Below, piece after piece: positions 54,126-63,263 of a DNA stretch of 64,000 nt. Under the pieces are notes generated by a model. The model was not told where the DNA came from. It did no database searches and saw only the letters and a program-made list of their open reading frames with translations. How positions within the stretch are numbered: position 1 is the first letter of the stretch; each line of letters starts with the position of its first letter. This DNA comes from Verrucomicrobiota bacterium JB023 (GTDB lineage: Bacteria > Verrucomicrobiota > Verrucomicrobiia > Verrucomicrobiales > Akkermansiaceae): positions 1 to 64,000 of the forward strand of contig JAUTCR010000073.1 of the NCBI GenBank assembly GCA_030673895.1, written 5' to 3'. A program made the translations under genes and the position numbers.

Positions 54126-55172
54126 TCACCAACTGAAGCGATGGACAAGGGAGTGGGAATAGGTTTCGCCCGGCCGCAGAATACAGTCGGGGAATTCTGG
54201 TTGGTTTGGAGCATCAGGGAAGCCCTCTGTCTCCAGACAGAGCCCCGTGCGTCGCTTGTAGGCGATGCCATCTTTGCCTGTGACGGTGCCATCGAGGAAG
54301 TTCCCGCCATAGAACTGGACCGCGGGCTGGTCGGTGAAGATCTCCATGGTGCGACCGGACTTGGGATCGGAGACCTTGGCTGCCAAACGCATGCCTTCGC
54401 CATTGATCACCCAAGCGTGGTCATAACCTTCACCAAATTGAAGCGCCTGGAAAGGGGCGTCAACACGCTCGCCGATTGGAGTCGGTTGGGTGAAGTCCAT
54501 CGGCGTATCTTTGACCGATGCCAACTCTCCGGTCGGGATCAAGCCCTTGTTCGTCGGTAGATAGCGGTCCGCATTCAGCATCAGGATGTGGTCATTGATG
54601 CTCGTTGTCATGTCTCCACTAAGATTCCAGTAGCTGTGATGGATGATATTGATCGGGGTCGGCTGGTCCGTGGTGGCGGTGGCCTTCCATGTCAGCTGGT
54701 TGTCATCATCCAGGGTGTAGCTCACCTTGACGCGCAGATTCCCCGGATAACCTTCCTCTCCGTCGGGCGAGTGATAGCTGAGTTCAAGGCTGTCATTGCT
54801 AACTTCCCCAGTCCAAAGAACCTTGTTGAAACCCACCGTCCCGCCATGGAGATGGCAGGGGATGCCTCCCGGCTCATTGTTGGTCACCAAGTCATATTCT
54901 TTGCCCTCAAGGGAGAAGCGACCGTTGGCAATTCGATTGCCAAAGCGACCGACAGTCGCTCCAAAGTAAGGCGGGTTTTCCATCCAACCACTCAAGTCAT
55001 CGAAGCCCAGGGTCAGATCCTGAAGAGAGCCCTCGGACGTTGGAACCTTAACAGAGAGAAGAAGGGCTCCAAATTCCGAGATGGTCGCCTCCATTCCATT
55101 CCGATTCTTGAGAGTGAATGCCTTCACCTCGCGTCCGTCAGGCATTGTTCCAAAGTGGTTCACATTAATCAT
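54126..55172 (-). CDS. galM: Aldose 1-epimerase (mutarotase)
   Basis: Interconverts alpha and beta anomers of galactose, glucose and similar sugars. From the ATG at 55172 the product has 348 residues. Motifs: GATVGRFGNRIANGRF (near residue 65), NIIHHSYWNLSG with the catalytic His (near 170), DHAWVING, and CLETEGFPDAPNQPEFPD with the catalytic Glu (near 308). It ends LRPGETYSHSLVHRF, as in the family. No signal peptide from this start, so cytoplasmic. It is a single-gene unit; no sugar operon is nearby. Confidence 0.93.
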   Translation of the reverse strand: MINVNHFGTMPDGREVKAFTLKNRNGMEATISEFGALLLSVKVPTSEGSLQDLTLGFDDLSGWMENPPYFGATVGRFGNRIANGRFSLEGKEYDLVTNNEPGGIPCHLHGGTVGFNKVLWTGEVSNDSLELSYHSPDGEEGYPGNLRVKVSYTLDDDNQLTWKATATTDQPTPINIIHHSYWNLSGDMTTSINDHILMLNADRYLPTNKGLIPTGELASVKDTPMDFTQPTPIGERVDAPFQALQFGEGYDHAWVINGEGMRLAAKVSDPKSGRTMEIFTDQPAVQFYGGNFLDGTVTGKDGIAYKRRTGLCLETEGFPDAPNQPEFPDCILRPGETYSHSLVHRFSW

Positions 55173-55342
55173 TTCTGGAGAAAAAGGAAAACCTGAAGGC
55201 GGAAAAGGCAAGGATAACAGGGATCTTTAGTTCTGCTGGGAGAGCTGAGGCAAGTCATCGGCAGGAGAAAAACAGAGAGTAGCAGAATCTTTCATTTTTC
55301 TTGTGCTTGTGCAGGTGCGACACGGGCTTAAGGTCTCTTGCC

Positions 55343-56395
55343 ATGACAGTTGATGTCCCACTTTTGGCACGTATTTGTGAAGCTCCCGGCGCACCTGGTT
55401 TCGAGAAACCAATCCGGGATTTGGTTCGGAAAGAACTTGAGGAGTTCGGCGACGCGGTCCGGGTTGATGGCATGGGCAGCGTGGTGGTCCACGTTAAGGG
55501 CCAGTCCAGTGAGAAGAAGGTCATGGCTGCCGCTCATATGGATGAGATTGGCTTTATCGTTACTCACATCGACGACCAGGGATTCCTTCGTTTCAATCCC
55601 ATCGGTGGATTCGATGCCAAGACGCTGACCGCTCAACGGGTCATCGTCCATGGTAAGGAAGACATTGTTGGAGTGATGGGCACCAAGCCCATTCACATCA
55701 TGAGCGACGAGGAGCGCCGCAAGCTACCGAAGATCGAGGACTATTTCATCGACCTCGGCTTGAGCAAAAGCGAAGTGGAGAAGGTGGTCAGCGTGGGAGA
55801 CTCCGTGACCCGGGAGCGTAATCTCATCGAGATGGGGGATTGCGTGAACGTGAAGTCACTCGACAACCGAGCTTCCGTCTATCTTTTGATCGAGACCCTG
55901 CGCAAGCTCAAGGACACGCCCCCGGCCTATGACTTCTACGGAGTTTTCACCGTGCAAGAAGAGGTCGGCATCCGTGGCGCGAATGCCTCGGCGCTCGAGA
56001 TCCAACCTGACTTCGGCTTCGGTCTCGATACCACCATTGCCTTTGACACGCCGGGTGCGAAGCCCGAGGAGCGTTGCACGCAACTGGGTAAGGGCGCAGG
56101 CATCAAGCTGATGGACAGCTCCGTGATCTGCGACCAGCGGATGGTCGCGTATCTTAAATCCGTGGCCGGGAAGCATGAAATCACTTGGCAACCAGAGATC
56201 CTCAAGCGTGGTGGCACCGATACTGCCGGCATCCAGCGGATGTCTCCCGGGGGCGCGATTGCTGGTGCCATCTCAATCCCGACCCGGAACGTTCACCAGG
56301 TCATCGAGATGTGCCACAAGGATGATATCGCCAATGCCATCGAGCTGCTGACCGCAGCCCTCGTCGAGCTGGATCAATGGGACTGGCGTCCTTAA
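55343..56395 (+). CDS. M42-family metallo-aminopeptidase
   Basis: A dinuclear-metal aminopeptidase of the glutamyl aminopeptidase/FrvX group, likely a dodecameric cytoplasmic enzyme that trims peptides. The ATG at 55343 gives 350 residues. Ligands and catalytic residues: AAHMDEIGF (His, Asp), KSLDNRAS (bridging Asp), TVQEEVGIRGA (Glu pair), LDTTIAFDTP (Asp) and PTRNVHQVIE (final His). GTDTAGIQ is the family signature near the C-terminus. Its stop codon lies inside a 21-base direct repeat. Confidence 0.93.
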   Translation: MTVDVPLLARICEAPGAPGFEKPIRDLVRKELEEFGDAVRVDGMGSVVVHVKGQSSEKKVMAAAHMDEIGFIVTHIDDQGFLRFNPIGGFDAKTLTAQRVIVHGKEDIVGVMGTKPIHIMSDEERRKLPKIEDYFIDLGLSKSEVEKVVSVGDSVTRERNLIEMGDCVNVKSLDNRASVYLLIETLRKLKDTPPAYDFYGVFTVQEEVGIRGANASALEIQPDFGFGLDTTIAFDTPGAKPEERCTQLGKGAGIKLMDSSVICDQRMVAYLKSVAGKHEITWQPEILKRGGTDTAGIQRMSPGGAIAGAISIPTRNVHQVIEMCHKDDIANAIELLTAALVELDQWDWRP

Positions 56396-56432
56396 GGTTC
56401 GCGCCTCAGAGCTTAAGGCTCGCGCCTCAGCG
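56391..56432. repeat. 21-bp tandem direct repeat between convergent genes
   Basis: CTTAAGG-T/C-TCGCGCCTCAG plus two bases occurs twice in a row (56391-56411 and 56412-56432) with only a few differences. The first copy contains the stop codon of the M42 gene. The second ends eight bases before the stop of the TPP gene on the other strand. Confidence 0.75.
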
Positions 56433-56439
56433 CTCCTTG

Positions 56440-58794
56440 TTAGTCGAGGCTCTTCAATAGGTCTTCATACCGCCTCGCTTCAGCAAGCGAGGTGGCATCA
56501 CCCTTCTCCTGGTAGAGCCCGATGGCCTTATTGAGGGCGAGCCTCTTCGTCTCACCCTTGCCGATCAACTCGGCCACGGTGACGTAGTGCGCGAGCGCCT
56601 CGTCGAGCTTGTTCTGCGCTCGCTCAATGTCCCCGAAGGTCAGTCTCAGGAGAGCGTTCAGTTCTCCCTGAGGCTTTAATTCGAGGCCGGCTTCCGCGGT
56701 TTTTGCCGCTTGGGTGAAGCGACGGAGTGCGAGTTCGCCCTTTGCCTTGCGATGCAGCAGCACCGCACGGAGGTAGGGGCTCTCCTCACGAGGAAGAAGG
56801 TAGTCGATGGCCGTTACGCTCTCGGCATGCTTCCCAAGCGCTTCGGCCGATTTGGCATAAGCCTTCCACACCACGATTCTTGTCTCCTCCGGGTTGTTCG
56901 GAGTGACCACCTCAGCCAGGTATTTCCATGCCTCCTCATGACGACCCTCGGCTGATTCCTTTGCGCCGAGCCAAGCGAGGACCGGACGAGGCAGTTTGGT
57001 CGACGGACTCTCGCGCAGGAGGCGATCCAGCTCGGGCTTGAGCGTGGTTTCATCCTGATTGGCGAAGGCGATGAGCACGAGATGCAGGGTGGCATCCTGG
57101 GACAAGCCCGTCGGATTCAGCTCGCGCGCTTTCTTGAAGTGGGGAACCGCTTGGGAGAAGTCATCCTGATGATAGTGAGCCCAAGCGAGAACGAAGTGGG
57201 ACGCTGCCCGTTCCCGAGCCGCCCGATCGGGATAGTCTTTCAGAAGCAAGCGATGAAGCGTGATGAGCTCGGCATAGTTTTTCTTCTCCCGATAGATTTC
57301 TGCTAGTCCAGTAAGAGCTTGTAGGCGGAGTTCTGGCGTCGATGCCGTTCTGCGCAAGGTCAGGTAGTCGGTGAGCGCCGCTTCTTGAGCGCCAAGCGAC
57401 TGTTGGAGTCGGGCCCGGTGAGCCAGGGCCCGGTTGGCTCGCTGGTCGTCGGGGTGATTGGAGAGAAAACGACTAAAGCTATCACGCGCTTGTTCGGGAT
57501 GACCCAGCTTGAGATGGCAATAGGCCAGCCGGTAGCGGATTCCGGCCACGTTGGTGGCGTCCATCCGGTTAAGGTCAAGGACCTGATAGAGCTTGAGGGC
57601 CTCGGTAAAGTTTTTGACGGCGAAGTTTTTCTCCGCGAGCATGAGGCGCGTGTTGTCCAGGCGTGCGTCGCCTGCGTGGCTGTTGCCGTAACGGGCGAGG
57701 AAGTCGCGCGCACTCTTGACGAAGGAACGGTCTCCGCTGGAATACTGCCTGGTCAGGACCGCATACGCGGCATCGAAGGCTTGGCCCCGGTCAGGCGCGA
57801 TCTTCGAGAGGCGGGCAAGTAACTCATTGGCGGCTGCCACATTGCCCAGAGCCCGATGTGATTCAGCGGCGATAGCCACCCGCTGGGCCTCTTCATTCTT
57901 CTCCAGCGGGAAGTTCCCCTTTCCGAGGAGGGCGATGACCCGCCCGTGCTCGCCAGCCTGATAGGCCTCGGTCATCAGGGTCAGCTGGGCCTTGCCATGC
58001 CATTTCTTGAGACCGGGCCGGGCCATGATGCGCTCGAACCATTGACTGGCTTCCTCGGAGCGCTTCAGTTCCCGAGCGAGAAGGGCGGATTGCAGGATTG
58101 CTTCATCCGCGATTTGAGCATCATCCGAGGCGGCAAGGATCTTGTAATTGGCGTATGCCCGGTCCTTTTCTCCTTCCTTGGCGTAGAGCGCTGAGATGGC
58201 CGCCCGGGCTCTTTCGGAGTAGGGGGACCCTTTGTCGAAGACGACCTTGCGAAGCGCCTCCTTCAACTCATCGCTCCGATTGAGATGTTGCAAACAGAGA
58301 GCTCGCTTGAAGAGAGCGAGATGCCGCGTCGAGTCCGTTCTCGTCAGACGGGCTATCCGGGCAAAATAGGGTTCTGCCTCCTTGTATTGACGAGATTGAT
58401 AGTAGTTCTCGGCGAGGTGGAGGGCGGCTGTTTCTGCAAACTCGCCGAAGGGCACGCTCTTGGCGACCGCATCGAAGTGGCGTGCTGCTTCCTCCGCATT
58501 GCCCAGCTTCTGCTGGGAGGAGGCGATGATGAAACGGGCTTCGACGCTTCTGGGGTCATCTGGGAAGTGGCGGAGAAAGCGCTCGAAGGTTCTGACCGCA
58601 CTTCCCAAGGCCATCCTGCGCGCGTCCGCCTTGGCTGCTTCTAGGCCTTCCGTGTACGCCAGCTGACCTGCCGTGAAGAGGTCGTTGGCAGGATCGGCTT
58701 GCAATGGAGGAGCCGGAAGTTCGGCGGAAGGGCTCTCTTGCGCGCAAGCTATTCCGTGGATGAGAATCAGGGTGAGGGCTATTAATCGACGCAT
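56440..58794 (-). CDS. Exported TPR-repeat protein
   Basis: A 784-residue protein with a signal peptide (RRLIALTLILIHGIACA). Tetratricopeptide-like helix pairs fill nearly the whole length, for example AYTEGLEAAKADARRMALGS, SVEARFIIASSQQKLGNAEE and MDATNVAGIRYRLAYCHLKL. No enzymatic motif. It starts 10 bases after exbD. Similar large TPR proteins accompany ExbB/ExbD pairs in Verrucomicrobiota and probably scaffold a periplasmic complex. I infer it belongs to the proton-driven machine encoded here. Confidence 0.88.
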   Translation of the reverse strand: MRRLIALTLILIHGIACAQESPSAELPAPPLQADPANDLFTAGQLAYTEGLEAAKADARRMALGSAVRTFERFLRHFPDDPRSVEARFIIASSQQKLGNAEEAARHFDAVAKSVPFGEFAETAALHLAENYYQSRQYKEAEPYFARIARLTRTDSTRHLALFKRALCLQHLNRSDELKEALRKVVFDKGSPYSERARAAISALYAKEGEKDRAYANYKILAASDDAQIADEAILQSALLARELKRSEEASQWFERIMARPGLKKWHGKAQLTLMTEAYQAGEHGRVIALLGKGNFPLEKNEEAQRVAIAAESHRALGNVAAANELLARLSKIAPDRGQAFDAAYAVLTRQYSSGDRSFVKSARDFLARYGNSHAGDARLDNTRLMLAEKNFAVKNFTEALKLYQVLDLNRMDATNVAGIRYRLAYCHLKLGHPEQARDSFSRFLSNHPDDQRANRALAHRARLQQSLGAQEAALTDYLTLRRTASTPELRLQALTGLAEIYREKKNYAELITLHRLLLKDYPDRAARERAASHFVLAWAHYHQDDFSQAVPHFKKARELNPTGLSQDATLHLVLIAFANQDETTLKPELDRLLRESPSTKLPRPVLAWLGAKESAEGRHEEAWKYLAEVVTPNNPEETRIVVWKAYAKSAEALGKHAESVTAIDYLLPREESPYLRAVLLHRKAKGELALRRFTQAAKTAEAGLELKPQGELNALLRLTFGDIERAQNKLDEALAHYVTVAELIGKGETKRLALNKAIGLYQEKGDATSLAEARRYEDLLKSLD

Positions 58795-58804
58795 CACAAT
58801 ATTT

Positions 58805-59239
58805 TCAGGGGGATGTTGCCGTCGGGCCGCCGGCCTGCTGGGTCGCGAAGGAGACGTTCCACACCCCGGCCCGTGTGCAGATGTCCATGACCTTGACGAC
58901 GTACTGGAAGTCGGTGGCCGCGTCGCCTCGCACCCGGATGGGCTGGTCCCGGTTGACGCGGGTGATCGCGGAGAGCTTCGCGAAGAGAGCGTCCTGGCTC
59001 AGCTCCTCTCCATTGACAAAGGTCGAGCCATCCTGCCGGACATTGATGATGATTTCCTGAAAGCTGCGGCTCTGTGTCTCCTTGCTGTCGGTCGAGGAGG
59101 GAACGGACACCTTGAGATCGAGCTCGGACCGCGAAAAGTTCCAAGTCACGATGAAAAAGATGAGCAGGAGAAAGACGATGTCGATCATCGGAGCCAGCTG
59201 GAAGCCAGCGGGTTCGAGAGGGGGGCGCTTGAATTTCAC
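58805..59239 (-). CDS. exbD: ExbD/TolR-type biopolymer transport protein
   Basis: The 144-residue protein starts KFKRPPLEPAGFQLAPMIDI and has one membrane helix (IVFLLLIFFIVTW, residues 21-33) with the essential proton-path Asp20. The rest is periplasmic: LDLKVSVPSSTDSKE, then IRVRGDAATDFQYVVKVMDI and ending AGVWNVSFATQQ. It couples proton flow through ExbB to a TonB-like or Tol-like partner. It sits 18 bases after exbB and 10 before the TPR gene. Confidence 0.92.
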   Translation of the reverse strand: MKFKRPPLEPAGFQLAPMIDIVFLLLIFFIVTWNFSRSELDLKVSVPSSTDSKETQSRSFQEIIINVRQDGSTFVNGEELSQDALFAKLSAITRVNRDQPIRVRGDAATDFQYVVKVMDICTRAGVWNVSFATQQAGGPTATSP

Positions 59240-59257
59240 GATGAGAAAGTAGAGTGA

Positions 59258-60070
59258 TCAAGACTGTGGATAGACCACCTGGTGGCTGGGATGCTGGTCG
59301 GCCTCCGGTAGATAAACCGGCTGGGGCGGATAGCCGGGAGGGGGAGCCTGGGGTGGGGTCTTCAACTGCGCGGAGAGCAAGGAAATGATGTGGGTGCTGG
59401 CCGCCTCAAATTCCGAGAGATACCGATTCACTCGACCTCGGAAGTAGGAGTGGAAGATCATCGCGGTGATGCCGATGACCAGCCCTGCCGCCGTGGTAAC
59501 GAGAGCCTCATAGACACCCCGGGCCAGCATCTGCTGGAGCACCCCGACCTCGCCGGCGGAGATTTGCATGAAGGACTTGATCATCCCGATGACGGTACCG
59601 AGCAGTCCCACCATGGGAGCGATCGTTCCGATGTCACCCAGCCAAGTGATCCGCTGGGCGAGGATACTTGATTGGCGGGAACCCTCGGCCTCAGCCACTT
59701 CCCGCACCTCGCCGATGGTGGCGTTGGGATTCTCGGTATAGAAGTGGAGCGTCCGCTGGGTGACGCGGGCGACCAGCTCACTGCGGCGGCTGGCGTAGGA
59801 GAGCAGGCCCACGTTATCCGGCTGGCGCAACATCGTCTCAGCGGCATTCATGAATCGCTTGGTCACCACCGCCGAACGACGGATGGTCATGAGATAGAGA
59901 ATGGCGAGAATCACGGTGACGAGCGCCAGCACCGCGAGCGGATACATCATGACCCCGCCGCGGGAGATGATATCGAGCAAGGGCACTTCGGTGGAGGCCT
60001 CGGCAGGAGCCCCATCGTTTTGGGCGAGCAGAGGTAGGGTCGAGAAGAGAAGGAGGGGAGCGAATTTCAT
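59258..60070 (-). CDS. exbB: ExbB/TolQ/MotA-type proton channel protein
   Basis: From the ATG at 60070 the product has 270 residues: an N-terminal signal-like segment (KFAPLLLFSTLPLLAQ), then a helix (MYPLAVLALVTVILAILYL). A cytoplasmic stretch follows, and two C-terminal helices (IGTIAPMVGLLGTVIGMIKS and EALVTTAAGLVIGITAMIFH) match the MotA/TolQ/ExbB domain. A Pro-rich tail (PPQAPPPGYPPQP) ends it. It forms the proton channel with ExbD. The start at 60151 is rejected because it lacks family similarity. Confidence 0.92.
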   Translation of the reverse strand: MKFAPLLLFSTLPLLAQNDGAPAEASTEVPLLDIISRGGVMMYPLAVLALVTVILAILYLMTIRRSAVVTKRFMNAAETMLRQPDNVGLLSYASRRSELVARVTQRTLHFYTENPNATIGEVREVAEAEGSRQSSILAQRITWLGDIGTIAPMVGLLGTVIGMIKSFMQISAGEVGVLQQMLARGVYEALVTTAAGLVIGITAMIFHSYFRGRVNRYLSEFEAASTHIISLLSAQLKTPPQAPPPGYPPQPVYLPEADQHPSHQVVYPQS

Positions 60071-60274
60071 ATTCACGGCAAGACCCAAGCGTATCAGCGA
60101 GTTGTCCTCGCGCAAGGGTAGGGAGTGTGACGCAAAAGCGATCCGGGCCATTCAATTTGTCTCAAAGATGTCCGCAAGGCCTTCCCAGGGGACTGACCGG
60201 AAGGGTGAGGAGAACCAAGTCAGCCCATATTGTGAAAGTCGGGTTTCGCTGCTAGATTGCCCCCCTTCCGAAAC

Positions 60275-61831
60275 ATGTCGGCCGATCTTAAAGAAAAACT
60301 GCGGGAAGTCCCCCATAAGCCAGGTGTCTATTTGATGAAAGACCGCTTGGGTTCTATCATTTACGTGGGAAAAGCACGGGATTTGCGTAAACGGCTGAGC
60401 AGCTACTTCATGCCCTCGCGGAAGACGAGAGCCGATGTGAAAACGCGCGCGCTGATTGACTCCATTAGCGACTTCGAGACGCACCTGGTTCGGAATGAGC
60501 AGGAATCCCTCCTCCTGGAGACCAAGCTGATCAAGCAATACCGTCCTCGCTATAACGTCTCAATGCGTGATGACAAACGCTTCCTGCTGGTCCGCATCAA
60601 TCTCAACGATCCTTGGCCTCGCTTTGTCCTGACGAGATTGAAGAAAGACGATGGTTCACGCTATTTCGGGCCCTTTGCCCATTCGAGGGCTCTGCGTTCT
60701 ACCATCGCCTGGCTCAATCGCGAGTTCGGTCTCCGCAGCTGCCGCCCTGTCAATCCCGGCGAAGTGGAATACCGGCACTGCAATGCCGATATCATCCGCA
60801 ATTGCACCGCTCCCTGTGTGGGAAAAATTGATCGCGCCGCCTACCTCGCCCGCGCCGAGGAAGCCTGCGAACTCCTGGAGGGAAGGGGCCGCCGCGAGCG
60901 ACTCCGGACCTTGAAGGCGGAGATGGAAGGAGCCGCCGCCAAGATGGACTTCGAACGGGCAGCTCGCCTCCGCGACATCATGCAGAACCTCGAGAAAACC
61001 CTCAGCCCGACCCGCCAGTTTTCCCGCGGGCGAGGGGTGCCCACCACCGTCAAGCCCACGGAGGACCTGGAGGAGCTCGGCCGCGCGCTCAATCTGCCGG
61101 GCCCCCCGGTGATCATGGAGTGCTTCGATATTTCCAATATCTCGACGACGCACATTGTGGCCAGCATGGTGCGCTTTCGCAATGGGATGCCGGATAATCA
61201 GAATTACCGGCGCTACCGCATTAAGACCGTCGATGGGCAGGACGACTTCGCCAGTATGGCGGAAGTGGTGCGCCGCCGCTATGCGCGGATCCTTTTCGAG
61301 AACGGTGAAGCCAATCCCGACGTGGCCGAGGAGAGTCAAGAGCGCCCTCTGGCCGCCTTGCGTCGCCTCGCAGCCGAGGGTAAGAGCCCCATCACCATCC
61401 CTGATTTGGTGATTGTCGACGGGGGGAAAGGGCAGCTCTCGTCGGCGGTGGCGGAGTTGCGGAATCTCGGCTTGGGAGAGCTGCCCATTGTCGGTCTTGC
61501 CAAGCAGCGGGAGGAAATCTTCTTTCCTGACGAGAGTGACCCCCTGCGAATCGACCATGACAAGGGAGCCCTCAAGTTGATGCAGCGCATCCGCGATGAG
61601 GCCCACCGTTTCGCCAATGGATACAACGAGCTTCTGCTTAGGAAGAGGATGAAGGAATCGATCCTCGATGATTGTCCGGGCGTCTCACCGCGACGGAAGG
61701 CAGCCCTCCTTAAGCAATTCGGAAGCGTCGCGCGCATCCGGTCAGCGACCCCGGCGGAACTGGCGGAGCTGCCCGGCATCTCAACGAAGACTGCGGAAGG
61801 TATCCTTGAGTGGATCGATAACGTGAAATAA
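60275..61831 (+). CDS. uvrC: Excinuclease ABC subunit C
   Basis: Makes both incisions around DNA damage in nucleotide excision repair. From the ATG at 60275 it has 518 residues, against about 610 in E. coli. GIY-YIG domain: PGVYLMKDRLGSIIYVGKAR (near 13-32). UVR motif region: LKAEMEGAAAKMDFERAARL. RNase-H-like endonuclease domain: ECFDISNISTTHIVASMVRF and VIVDGGKGQL. HhH domain: LLKQFGSVARIRSATPAELA, then LPGISTKTAEGI. The shorter length comes from loops between domains; all four domains are present. A TTG at 60257 would add six residues. Confidence 0.95.
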   Translation: MSADLKEKLREVPHKPGVYLMKDRLGSIIYVGKARDLRKRLSSYFMPSRKTRADVKTRALIDSISDFETHLVRNEQESLLLETKLIKQYRPRYNVSMRDDKRFLLVRINLNDPWPRFVLTRLKKDDGSRYFGPFAHSRALRSTIAWLNREFGLRSCRPVNPGEVEYRHCNADIIRNCTAPCVGKIDRAAYLARAEEACELLEGRGRRERLRTLKAEMEGAAAKMDFERAARLRDIMQNLEKTLSPTRQFSRGRGVPTTVKPTEDLEELGRALNLPGPPVIMECFDISNISTTHIVASMVRFRNGMPDNQNYRRYRIKTVDGQDDFASMAEVVRRRYARILFENGEANPDVAEESQERPLAALRRLAAEGKSPITIPDLVIVDGGKGQLSSAVAELRNLGLGELPIVGLAKQREEIFFPDESDPLRIDHDKGALKLMQRIRDEAHRFANGYNELLLRKRMKESILDDCPGVSPRRKAALLKQFGSVARIRSATPAELAELPGISTKTAEGILEWIDNVK

Positions 61832-61924
61832 GTGCCATGTTGCTCGCCAGGACCCTGCCGACTCTAATTTTTGATAACTGAAAGGATTGCTAAACTCTTT
61901 TCTATTTATCATTAATGACGAGTC

Positions 61925-63196
61925 ATGAAATGGCTCTTTTCCCTGCTCATCCTTGTCCTCACATCGCAACTTGTTCGTTCAGAAGCGACCGAAGAACGCG
62001 TCTGGACGTCAACCGCCCAGACAACGATCACAGGCCAAGCGCTCTCCTTGGCTAACAACCAGGTAACTTTCGAGACCACAGATGGCCGAAAGCTAACCGT
62101 CCCTCTCAACAAGTTGGTCTCAGAAGACCAAGCCTTCCTCAAAAAGCATTTCGCCGGAAAGCTGCCTAGCCTTCCCGCGCTGCCCGCTCCGCCAAATCTT
62201 CCCTACGAACAAGGCAAGGTCCATGGTCCCATCGACACGGGGCAGGGCTCCAGTTACTATCTCTATCTGCCGAAATCGCTCTCAGCAGAGTATCCCGCTC
62301 CTTTGTTTCTCTGGACTGGATCGGCGCCCAGTCGTGCCGGCGCGCTGAATCACTTTATCGAGGGAGCCGAATTGACCGGGATGGTCATCGCCGCCTCCGT
62401 GGAGAGTTGCAACAAGAACCGGGGGCCCATCTCGAATACTGAGCATGCCGGGAACTGCCTGGAGCATCTCGAGCAGACCTTGCCTGTTGAGCCCGGCCGC
62501 TATTTCTTCTGCGGCCAATCGGGTGGGGGCGCGGAGGCCTTCGTCAATGCCGATACTTACAAAAGCGTGGGGGTCTTCTCTTATGTCGCCTATATTCCTG
62601 AGGGAAAACTACCGAAATACTGCGACTACGTTTACGCCGCTGGCGGAGCTTGGGATTACAACCGTTATCTCTCGGCCTACGCCGCGCAATGCGCTGGTAA
62701 GAATGGAACCCATCGCCTCTACCCGGGAGGTCACCGCACCGATCGAGGTGAGGTGCCGACGGAGGGGATGTGCTGGCTCTACACCCGCGAGCTTTATGAT
62801 AATCTGGAAGGTCGGGAGATGGAGCAGCGACGCTTCGAGGATCGCTTTCTCCGCTATCTGCGGGATGACTTGCAGAGCAACAAGCCGCATCTGGCCTACT
62901 ACTGGTGCGACCATCTGCTGGAGGCCTGTGAAATCGAGGGGCAATTCGCTTCCCTCGTGGAGGAGATTTCCCAGAGCCTGGCTCCAACTCAGCAACGCTA
63001 TCTAGACGGTCGGAAGGCTCTCGACGAATTTTCAGATGATCACTTCGCCAAACACGGCGAAAGCACCGGCTCGAAGATGAAGCACTCGACGGCCTCAATC
63101 AAGTCGGCCGCCAAGAAGTTAGAGGAGGAGTTCGCCGGAGTCGTTGACATTGCCGAGACCGCGGCCGAGCTGCAGAAGCCGACCGCAGGCAATTGA
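61925..63196 (+). CDS. Exported SHD1-domain, hydrolase-like protein
   Basis: A 423-residue product with a signal peptide (KWLFSLLILVLTSQLVRS). SHD1-like region near 26-78: VWTSTAQTTITGQALSLAN, then TFETTDGRKLTVPLNKLVSE. From about 95 an alpha/beta-hydrolase-like fold follows (YYLYLPKSLSAEYPAPLFLW) with a nucleophile elbow FCGQSGGGAEAFVN (Ser near 199). The GxSGG form departs from GxSxG by a Gly. PGGHRTDRGEVP (near 262) could supply a His. A helical tail ends it. Activity is inferred from fold only. Confidence 0.75.
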   Translation: MKWLFSLLILVLTSQLVRSEATEERVWTSTAQTTITGQALSLANNQVTFETTDGRKLTVPLNKLVSEDQAFLKKHFAGKLPSLPALPAPPNLPYEQGKVHGPIDTGQGSSYYLYLPKSLSAEYPAPLFLWTGSAPSRAGALNHFIEGAELTGMVIAASVESCNKNRGPISNTEHAGNCLEHLEQTLPVEPGRYFFCGQSGGGAEAFVNADTYKSVGVFSYVAYIPEGKLPKYCDYVYAAGGAWDYNRYLSAYAAQCAGKNGTHRLYPGGHRTDRGEVPTEGMCWLYTRELYDNLEGREMEQRRFEDRFLRYLRDDLQSNKPHLAYYWCDHLLEACEIEGQFASLVEEISQSLAPTQQRYLDGRKALDEFSDDHFAKHGESTGSKMKHSTASIKSAAKKLEEEFAGVVDIAETAAELQKPTAGN

Positions 63197-63198
63197 CA

Positions 63199-63226
63199 CA
63201 GCTCGACCCTGAAAGGCCTCGAGCTG
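63199..63226. terminator. Weak stem between convergent genes
   Basis: CAGCTCGA and TCGAGCTG form an 8-bp stem around 12 bases, two bases after the hydrolase-like gene stop. There is no T tract on either side, so its role as a terminator is uncertain. Confidence 0.3.
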
Positions 63227-63263
63227 GCTGTGGTGGATGGACGAGTTTCGTTAGGCGAGAGCT

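Noticed and set aside
60656-61606. 316-codon minus-strand ORF opposite uvrC
   Set aside because: Shadow of uvrC, whose four domains are intact on the plus strand.
60275-61831. UvrC truncated or a Cho-type homologue
   Set aside because: It is shorter than E. coli UvrC but has GIY-YIG, UVR, RNase-H-like and HhH regions; Cho lacks the C-terminal half.
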